DNA from: Lindgomyces ingoldianus
Taxonomy: Eukaryota > Ascomycota > Dothideomycetes > Pleosporales > Lindgomycetaceae
Reading direction: 5' to 3'
DNA: 45,912 bases
Assembly: GCF_010093535.1 (NCBI RefSeq)
Contig: NW_022985190.1
Span: 5,655 to 51,566 of the forward strand
Shown here: one piece after another, positions 34,368 to 43,130 of the stretch
Layout: each line of letters begins with the position of its first letter
Numbering within the stretch: the stretch's first letter is position 1
Translations under genes and position numbers: made by a program
The notes under the pieces: model-generated
The model's input: only the letters and a program-made list of their open reading frames with translations
What the model was told of the DNA's origin: nothing
Database searches by the model: none

Positions 34368-37300
34368 TTACATTATGTTAAAACTTTAGCTAAGAATAGC
34401 CTCTAAATCTAATCTAATAAGCTTAGTACTTGCATAACTCTAAGCTATTAAAGCAAGCTAAGAAGCCTTCTAAAAAGCGCTTACTTTATAGGAAAGCTGC
34501 TATGTTATAAGCTTTAAAGCTTTTTAAAAGAACTTTAAAAAACAGCTTTACGCTATTAAGCAGTTTATTTCTGCCTTAACTTTTGTTATAGTAGTAGGAA
34601 CTAAGAACTTACTAGCCTTAAAGCTTACCTAGAAGTCTAGAGATAGCTTAACTCTTTTCTACCTAACACTACCTACAACCTATAACTCTTTTAACTTAGT
34701 AATAAAATCTAACTAACTCCTTAATCCCCTACTATTTAATAGAAAACAGAAAGACCTACCTTCTTTCCTACGCAAGCTTTAATATAAACTTAAAGGAAAT
34801 ATAAACTAATTCCTTTCTAAACACTTCTAGTTACTATATGCCTACTTTTAACTTAACTATAATATAACAGCCTTAATTAACTTACTAATAGATAAAGATA
34901 TTATTAACTTAAACTAATTTATAGTGTTTCTGTAAGTAACTTATAAAGACTTAAATAAAAAGTTAACAGCTCTAAGTTGCCTAAACACTTTATAATAAAA
35001 AAAAAAAAGCTTTACTTTACACTTTACTAAGTTCTGCTAACTTACATCTAATATAGGCCTAAATAAGATAGGTCTAATTACAGCCCTATATAACTCCTTC
35101 TTAACTAAACTATAACACACTATAGTAGAAGAACCCCTTCTAAACAACCTTAATGTGTATGCAAACCTAATTGCTACCTATAATAATAACATAAGGTTCC
35201 TCCTTATATAAGCCCTAATACGCCCCTAAACTAGCGCAGTTATAAATAAGAACTCTAACATAATAAAAATTAATTTAAATTATGCTCTAGTTAGTTCTAG
35301 AAAGCGTAAAGATTATAAAAAAAAAAGTTAATATTTTAAGTATAGTAAGCATAGTTATATTTTTTAAAACTGCTTTATTCCTCTTTCTTAAGTCTGCGCA
35401 AGTAGCGCTGCTAGTACTTATTAAAGATCTTTACTATTTTAATTTTATTTTTGTAAGGGCTCTAACTTGTATTTAAGCCTTAATTCTTCTTGCTACTCTT
35501 AATGTAGCCACAGCTATAGCAGTAGGAGCCTGCAAAAAGGCTTGTCTTAGAGCTAAGTTGCCCCCTAGGACTAATTTAACACTAGATTTCTGCTAACCTA
35601 TAGGCTAAGTCCCCTACTAACAACTAAAAGTACTAAGTTAATATTCTTATATATTTATAATAAAAAACTATATTAGCTCTAATATAAGCTTTTATTAACT
35701 TAGAAGTAAACAGCATAGGTTACATTAATAAAAAACTAGCGCATAAACTAAATCTTTAATTAACACTACTTACCTAAATAATTTACTTAACTAGATTTAA
35801 TAGAAAATAACTTAAAAAAAGTTCTATTTTTTATACTATAACTATTATAATTACTTACTAACACTATAAGGAGTAGATTAAACTCTATGTAATAAACATA
35901 AGACATTATAACTTAATCCTAGAACAACTATAGCTGTATTAGCATAAGGTTACTTTTAATTACTAAGAGTAAGTTCTAAACTTTAACTCTTCTTAATGCT
36001 AAGACATATACTTACACTTACATCTAAATAACACCTAAATAGCACTTAATATAGAAGGTCTCTAGACTTACTTTTTAATAACCTAAAAAAAAACTACCTA
36101 AGTAAGGCTAATAAGCTAGGCCTTTTACTAAGATAGGCTACATAAAATAATTTAATAACTACTTAAACCTAAAAAAAAAAAAGCCTTTAAGAAACCTTTA
36201 CTTACCTAATTTAAACATAAACTAGGACTTAAATAGTAGATAGACATCTGCTACATAAAACCTACCTTATTTATAACCTTAGCTTAATAACTAGATTATA
36301 AAATCTACATAGTTATAATTTCTAATATAGACTAAGCTTTAGCTTTTTAAAAACACACTAACTTAAAGATAATAGTCTCTTAAGACTACTACAACTTATT
36401 ACATGTTTTCTTCTAAGACAAGTTTAATAAGCTTTTAATATAATGTTTATATAATTACTAGATAACTTTTAAGCCTAGTAAACAACTTAGTTATAGGCTA
36501 CTATATAAAATGTTGCTAAATAAATTAAAAGTGCTCTAAAAATACTTTAATAAAAACTTAAAAAAAAAGTTTATTTAAGCTAGCTTTTTACTAGTAGTGT
36601 TACCTATACTATTTATAAAGAAACCTAAGGGTAGGCTTTAATTCTGTGTTAACTACTAAGGACTAAACACTATTACTATTAAAAACTAATACTTAATTTC
36701 TTTTTTACAAGAAACCCTAAGCTAACTAAGCAAAGTAAAGTATTTTATAAAGTTAGATATTATTACTGCTTTTAATAAGCTAAGAATAGTAAAGGGTAAT
36801 AAGTAGCTAATAGTGTTTTAGACTTAATATAAACTATTTAAGTACTTAGTAATGCCTTTTAGCTTAGCTAACACGCCTAGTACTTTTTAACATTTTGTAA
36901 ATAACTTACTTTAACCCTACCTAGACATGTTCTACACTATATATATTAATAATATTCTAATCTACAGTAATAGCCTTTTAGAGCACAAACAGCATGTACG
37001 CTTAGTGCTAAAGGCTATAGAAAAAGCAGGTCTGTAACTTAACATAGATAAATGCAAGTTCTACTAATTAAAGGTTACATATTTAGAATATGTAATCTCT
37101 ATAAATAGCATCTAAATAGACCCTGTTAAGGTTTAGACTGTGCTAGATTAGCAATACCTAAAAGATATAAAAGATGTTTAAGCTTTTATAAAATTTGCTA
37201 ACTTCTACTAATAATTTATTAACAACTTCTTATAGCTAGTAAGCCCTATAATTACACTTACTAAGAAAAAAGTTTAATTTAACTTTAACTTAAATTACTA

Positions 37301-39396
37301 ATAGTTCTTTAACTAGCTAAAGAAAGCCTTTACTAAAGCCTTAATACTCTACTACTTTAACTCTAAACTACTAATACTTATAGAAGCTAATGCCTTAGAC
37401 TATGTAGTAGCAAGAGTTTTTTTCTAGACTAAGCTAGATAGAACTATTAGGCTTATTACATACTTCTTAAAAAGAATAAGTCTTATAGAAGGTAATTATA
37501 AAATCTATAATAAAGAATTACTTGCTATAGTACACTGCTTTAAATAATAGCAACCTAAACTAGAAGGTGCAGCGCATCTAATACAGGTCCTATCTAACTA
37601 TAAGAACTTATAGTACTTTGTAACTATAAAATAACTTAGCTATTAATAAGCCTATTAGTCTAAATACCTATTTTATTTTAATTTTAAGATTACTTATTAT
37701 CTTAGTTAAGATAGAGAGAAACTAGATGCTTTTATAAAGTAATCTTAAGATGTCTCTACTTAAAAAAAAGTGTAAAAGGCTTAACACTAAACTTTACTTT
37801 AACCTAAGCTATTTTTAAACCTTAACTTAAATAAAATAAATTAGATAATTAATTAGATTATTACTAATAAGTATTTAAATAATAAATTTATCTAAGAAAC
37901 TTTAGACCTGCTTTAAAACAGCACTAGTTAGTTAAAAAAGGTAACACTAGCTAACTATAAAAACTAAAATAGTAAGCTGTATTACTATAACTAACTTATA
38001 ATCTCTAATTCTAATAAACTAAGAATTAAACTACTCTAAATTATACACAACTTGCCTGTTAAAAAACACCTAGGCAGAGGAAAGACTCTTAACCTACTAC
38101 AGAGAGAGTACTACTAGCCCCGCATGTTCTATACTGTACGCTAATACGTATTATGTTGCTATACTTACTGTAAAGTAAAAGCCTCTTAAAAAAGGTATAA
38201 TAGCCTGCTTAAACTACTCTTAATCTTTAAATAAGCTTAAAAAGACATATTAATTAATTTTATTATAAACCTACCCCTATCTAAAGAGTACATAAATATT
38301 ATAGTAGTTATTAATTACTTAACTAAGTATTAACACTTAATACTATGTTCCTCTATAACTGCCCCTAATATAGCCTAGTTATTCTACTAATATGTATAAG
38401 TTTACTATAGCCTGCCTAACACAATTATATTAGACAGAGGTACGCAGTTTGTCTTAGCCTTTTAGGACAAACTCTGTAAACAGCTCTAAATTATCCTCTA
38501 TCTATCTACAGCTTTTCACCTAGAGACTAACAGCTAGACTAAGAACGTAAACACTGTAATAAAATAAGTCCTATAAGTGTACATAAACTACTAGTAGGAC
38601 AACTAGGTAAAATAGTTAGCTATAGCACAGTTTAAAGCTAATAACATAACATCTAAATTAACATAAGTATCTCTATTCTTAGTAAACTATAGATACTACT
38701 CTTAAATAAAATTTAAACTACTTTTAAATACCCCTTAACTAACTTATTAATTTATATAAGTAATAGATATAAATAGACTTATTAATAAAATCTAAAACAT
38801 ATCTAAATATATTTATAAAAAGCTTACATAAGCTTAAGCTCTTTAACAAGAGTATGTAAACTAATCCTAAACTCTTACCCCTGCGTATGCAGCTAGCAAG
38901 AAGGTCTAGCTAGACGCTAGAAATATCTAAATAAACTAATAATTAAAGAAACTTAATTAAAAGAACTTTAGCCCTTTTATAGTAGCCTATATAGTCTTAT
39001 TGCATGCTTACTAATTAATCCTACCTAACAGCATAAAGATACACCCTGTGTTCTATGTATTATTGCTGCGCTAAGTAGCCTCTAAATCTAACTATCTACC
39101 TAGACAGCTAAACCTGCTACCTAAACTTATTATTATAAACAACAAACTAGAATATGTTGTAGAAGACATTAAATAAATCTAGTTTAATAAAAAAAAACAT
39201 ACTTATAAATACTTTATAAAATAAACTAGATACAACAAACTATTATAGAAACCTGCAGAAGCCCTGCAAAAAAACTCTATAGTAACCTAATTCTACGCCT
39301 AATACCTATCTAAACTAAACCTGTACCCTAACAAAGACAACCTAATGCTAGAACTACTAATGTAAAGGATTCCCTTCCTAATAAGAGGGGGGGTAC

Positions 39397-39714
39397 TGTC
39401 ACAGTATCCTCTCTAGATCCTAGACATAACTGTATTAGACGTGTACTAGAGTATTATTAGTGCACGTCTAATATAAACATAACATAACATAAACATAAAC
39501 TTAAGCATAAACTACCTTAACACTAACTAAACCTAGAACAGGCTTAATTTATACCTAAAGTGCTTAAACTTCTAAGCTAAGTATTTAATTACTAATTTCC
39601 TTCTAAACTTTTCTATTCCTCACACAACGTCTTGTACCTACCATGATACCTCACGTAGTAATTAAACTAGACCTCCGCGAAGCTCTATAACCTTACTTGT
39701 GCATAATTGTGACA
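39397..39714 (+). repeat. LTR of Gypsy C (3' LTR)
   Basis: 318 bp, begins TGTCACAGTATCC and ends AATTGTGACA, preceded directly by the polypurine tract and followed by TSD TGTTA. Confidence 0.92.
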
Positions 39715-39719
39715 TGTTA

Positions 39720-41749
39720 TTAGTATCTTCTAGGTCTTTATTTTCTTTAGATTAACCTTTAGCTATGTTAGTGTTATCTATAGGCCTTTTTACTTTTTTT
39801 TTATTACTATTAGCTAGGCCCTTTTTAGCATTAAAAGCTATGCTAATGTCTACTACTATGTTAAACTAGAATAACAGAGACTGCATTACTTTACTAAGTT
39901 CTATGCACTTATCTATTATAAGTTCTATTATATCTTTAATCTAGTTCTAGACTTAACTAAACTAGAACTGTAGTAATTTATTATCTATAAAGATTACTTC
40001 TTAGAATAACTTAATTATAATTAGTAAAGCTGTGTACATATTTTGCTGTATAAGCTAGGCCTTAGTTCTTAAAACTTAGTAACTAAATAAGTTAATTATA
40101 AAGGCTATAACTAAATTATAAGAAACAGTAGGTTTGTTATAGATTAGAACTAAAGTAGCTTTTTAGGGGCTTAGATCTGCCTTAGTTAAAGCTAATCTAG
40201 GCCCTTTTAGTGTTAGAGTAGATGTTAGCACAGCTAGACCCTTCTACAGAGTAGGGATGCTTTTTAGAGAGGTAGTAATATTTTTAGGCATTACCTTCTT
40301 TTTTTTTAGCTAATAGACTTTATTTTATTTAATAAATTTAGTTTAATCTGCTAATATATATTAGTATCTAGGTATATTTTATTTAGAAAGAGAATAACTT
40401 ACTTTAAAGATTATAACTTTTACTTTTTACACTGTAGTAATAATTTACATAACTATAGCTAAAATAGTTAGGGATATATACATAGTAGATAAACTTGCTG
40501 TTTTTTTTTAAGCATTTTTAGTAAAGATCCTGTAAGATCTAACCTACTATAAAGGCTACTAGTGCCTTAGCTGCTTTAGAGTGTGTAACTTTAATTAAAA
40601 CTAAGTTAAAGCTATTCTAAAAAGAATTAACTTATGTACACACTATAATAATCTAATTTATTTACATCTTAACTAACTTTAAATAGGCTATTATAACTTT
40701 TATGTTTAAATCTTTTATAAACTTAGGGTTTATTAGGCGCTTAGAGAGTCCTATTATCTTTGTAGCAGTCTAGACCTCTTTATATAGCAGCTTTAGATTA
40801 ATAATTTTATATAAATTAGTGTCTTTTATAGAAGAGTTAAACTACTTAAATTTACTACTTAAAAGTTTAGGCTAAAGTATAATCTTTTTTTTTTTTTTAC
40901 CTTTAGTTAGCTTTAACCTAGCTTTAGCTAAATCTATTTAATAGAGCAAAATAATTAGGGTTAGAGCAGGTAGAGCCTAACCTATGCTATATCTGTAATG
41001 TCTATACTAGGAATATAGTGGCATAAACTGCTGCTAGAAAGGGTACAGTCTGCCTAAAGTAAATAAAAGTGCTTTATGTTAAAGCTACTAAGTGTTCTAG
41101 TACAGACCCTAAGCCTGCAGATATTAACCCTAGGCCTGCGGATATAGACCTTGCAGTGGCGGATATAGTCTACAACTTAGCTAATAGGTAAATTGCTGCT
41201 AATGTTCTCTATAGCTAGATATAAATTAGATATAAGTAAAAGTAGGCTGTAAAAAGATATTATTAGTTTAATTTTTTTCTAAGTTATATTAATCTAGATT
41301 AATTTAGATTTACTTATGCTTTTACTATACTATTGCTAGCTCTAATCTTAGCTGCCTTATAAGCTGTACAGTCTAGTCTAGCTAAAGGCGCAGGCAGGCA
41401 CTGTCTAGTTTAGTCCTGCCTGTAATGCTATTAGACTTAGGTAAAACTGTGTGTTTTCTAGTTAGAATGTATTAGGCATAGAAGGCAAAAAGGTAGGTCC
41501 TAACAACATGTTATTTAATAGAGTAGGTTTATTATTATCTAGCGCTTTTATTTTTCCTAATTAGCTCTAGATTATAACATGTGTAAGGTAAAACTTACTA
41601 TTACTATTAGCACTAGCTTTTTTAGCTAAGAGGTCTTAGCCTCTAGTTAGGCCTTTACTTTAAGAATTAATAATAACTTTAGTATTAATTTTTAGTAATA
41701 AAGGCTTATTATTAGGTTGCAACTAGTTATTATCTAGTGTTGTTATAGT
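39720..41749. other. Unclassified RIP-degraded repeat
   Basis: AT-rich, stops in all frames. On the minus strand there are long Lys/Asn-rich, relatively open stretches (for example KKGLANSNKKKVKRPIDNTN near 39760-39840) that join in the same sense with the minus-strand reading at 33.8-34.04 kb once Gypsy C and one copy of TGTTA are removed. It is therefore one older element split by C. The composition would suit a gag/ORF1-like nucleic-acid-binding region, but I recognise no diagnostic motif. Confidence 0.4.
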
Positions 41750-41754
41750 GTTAT

Positions 41755-41907
41755 TGTAAGGCCGGGATGGCGCTTACGTGTAAGGCCGAGATGGTGCTTA
41801 CGTGCGACGGGTATATATACTATTCTGTACGCAATAATTAACTGTTAGTTAATTATTCGCACCTTTTTAGTTGTATTAGCGTAGTGGTACAGAGCTCTGT
41901 CCTTACA
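41755..41907 (+). repeat. LTR of TRIM copy 2 (5' LTR)
   Basis: 153 bp, TGTAAGG...CCTTACA. Hairpin AATAATTAAC-TGTTA-GTTAATTATT at 41833-41857. Seven single-base differences from the 3' LTR, all transitions, five of them CpA/TpG to TpA in this copy. Confidence 0.93.
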
Positions 41908-42206
41908 TAATAATTAACTAACAACAAGGACGGTCGCGCGTTTGACCCACACCTTGGACAGCTTAGCCAGTTTTTAGACTAAAACGTGAGGCGGCCTCTT
42001 CTAGCGCCACGTTGTTGCTGCTGGGAGGTCTAGTGTATATGGCTTAGCTGGCGTGGGCCACTGAGCGTTGCGTCGTGTTTATCCCGCGCCTCTGGGCCGC
42101 AGGTGGTCAGCCTCTGGCCGGTAACCGAGACATGCGCATAGGCGCCTCTGAGCTGCGGGTAGGTCATGTGACGCCTGGGACATGCGTCTGCTAAGAAGGG
42201 GGATAA

Positions 42207-42359
42207 TGTAAGGCCAGGATGGCGCTTACGTGTAAGGCCGAGATGGTGCTTACGTGCGACGGGTATATATACTATTCTGTACGCAATAATCAACTGTTGG
42301 TTGATTATTCGCACCTTTTTGGTTGTATTGGCGTAGTGGTACAGAGCTCCGTCCTTACA
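42207..42359 (+). repeat. LTR of TRIM copy 2 (3' LTR)
   Basis: 153 bp, TGTAAGG...CCTTACA. Tandem 24-bp units at 42207-42230 and 42231-42254, a GGGTATATATAC box at about 42261-42272 and hairpin AATAATCAAC-TGTTG-GTTGATTATT at 42285-42309. Confidence 0.93.
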
Positions 42360-42364
42360 GTTAT

Positions 42365-43130
42365 TAGATGTAATTTGCTGTGTTAGAAGTAAGTAAAGGG
42401 TGTTAGAAGCTGTTCTAATTAGATTTTAACCTAAAACATGTAGATAGAGTAAGATGTGTACCTATAGTGTCCTTAGTAGTTTAGGATTAGCTAGTAAGGT
42501 CGCACTGCCCTAGTTGGGTGGGTTGGTGGGCGTGGCAGGAGGAGATGTGAAGCTGGGTTGGTTAGATTGTTTATTGTGGCGGCCGTGCGCGTAAGCGAGC
42601 TGTTACGTAATCATTCCTAATTAGGACTAGCCCCCTTCTTCCTGGAAAGGAAGGCTAATCTGCTCGTATTATTATCACACACACTACCCAAAAAAAATAA
42701 GTGTGGCGTGGGTTTTTCCAGCTTGAATTCAGCTGGAGCAAAGTTCTGCCCCGTGAATGCGAGTGTCTCTAGGAGAAAGTAAAGCTGAAAGGAAGGCTGG
42801 GAATTGCTTTGGGTGTCTTTTGCTGTTGGCTGACCACCAGCACAAGCGAGCGCGGCAGCCCGCTATCGCACCACTGGCGAATGCCGTGAGCGTGAGTAGT
42901 GAGCCAGCACGTCTGCGACTAGGATGGGGTCCTTGACCCGCAGACTGTCAGCCTTCTCAATCGCCGGATCAGGCTGCACTTACCACCTCAGCCCATTGGG
43001 CTGGCTAATCGCCGCACTCAATAGTTAAATCTCGGGATTTCCCCCTCGCGCCTGTATTCCAGCAGGTCTCTTTTGTGTGCCTTACGGCACTGCTGTTACT
43101 TTGCTGCTACCAGCTAGAAACGCTTCCATT
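42365..43130 (+). promoter_or_regulatory. Upstream region of the NLR gene
   Basis: The last AT-rich repeat sequence ends near 42480. From there to 43130 composition is GC-balanced with no coding signal; it must hold the promoter and leader of the NLR gene. No confident TATA box. A C/T-rich stretch (TTTCCCCCTCGCGCCTG, about 43038-43056) could be a pyrimidine-rich core-promoter tract of the kind common in filamentous fungi. Confidence 0.4.

Larger units (their letters stand above)
34050..39714 (+). mobile_element. Gypsy-type LTR retrotransposon C, RIP-degraded
   Basis: 5665-bp element of the same family as B, in the opposite orientation. 318-bp LTRs (34050-34367 and 39397-39714), target-site duplication TGTTA (34045-34049, 39715-39719), polypurine tract at 39380-39396 (AATAAGAGGGGGGGTAC). 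Plus-strand reading gives RT phrases FSLANTPSTF (about 36860) and YINNILIYS (about 36940-36970; YIDDILIYS expected), RNase H region LNIDKCKF (about 37040) and FIKFANFY-like sequence (about 37180), integrase TIILDRGTQFVLAF (about 38420-38462), and a C-terminal region with HPVFYVLLL (about 39040-39070) and chromodomain-like YVVEDIK (about 39150). All are broken by TAA/TAG stops. It is the uninterrupted reference for element B. Confidence 0.92.
41755..42359 (+). mobile_element. TRIM (non-autonomous small LTR element), copy 2
   Basis: 605 bp with 153-bp LTRs (41755-41907 and 42207-42359), about 299 bp of GC-rich interior, target-site duplication GTTAT (41750-41754, 42360-42364). Purine tract AAGAAGGGGGATAA ends at 42206. 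Same family as copy 1 but in the opposite orientation. The interior has no gag or pol; the 94-codon minus-strand frame 42030-42314 is incidental. Each LTR has two tandem 24-bp units, a TATATATA box and a 10-bp hairpin. It is much less mutated than the Gypsy elements and lies about 770 bp upstream of the NLR start codon. Confidence 0.93.

Noticed and set aside
42030..42314. 94-codon minus-strand open frame
   Set aside because: It covers the interior and 3' LTR of TRIM copy 2, antisense to the element, with no family motif.
11341..42420. Whole AT-rich block as a centromere or mitochondrial insert
   Set aside because: The content is explained by identifiable Helitron, Gypsy and TRIM elements with RIP; no mitochondrial genes were seen.
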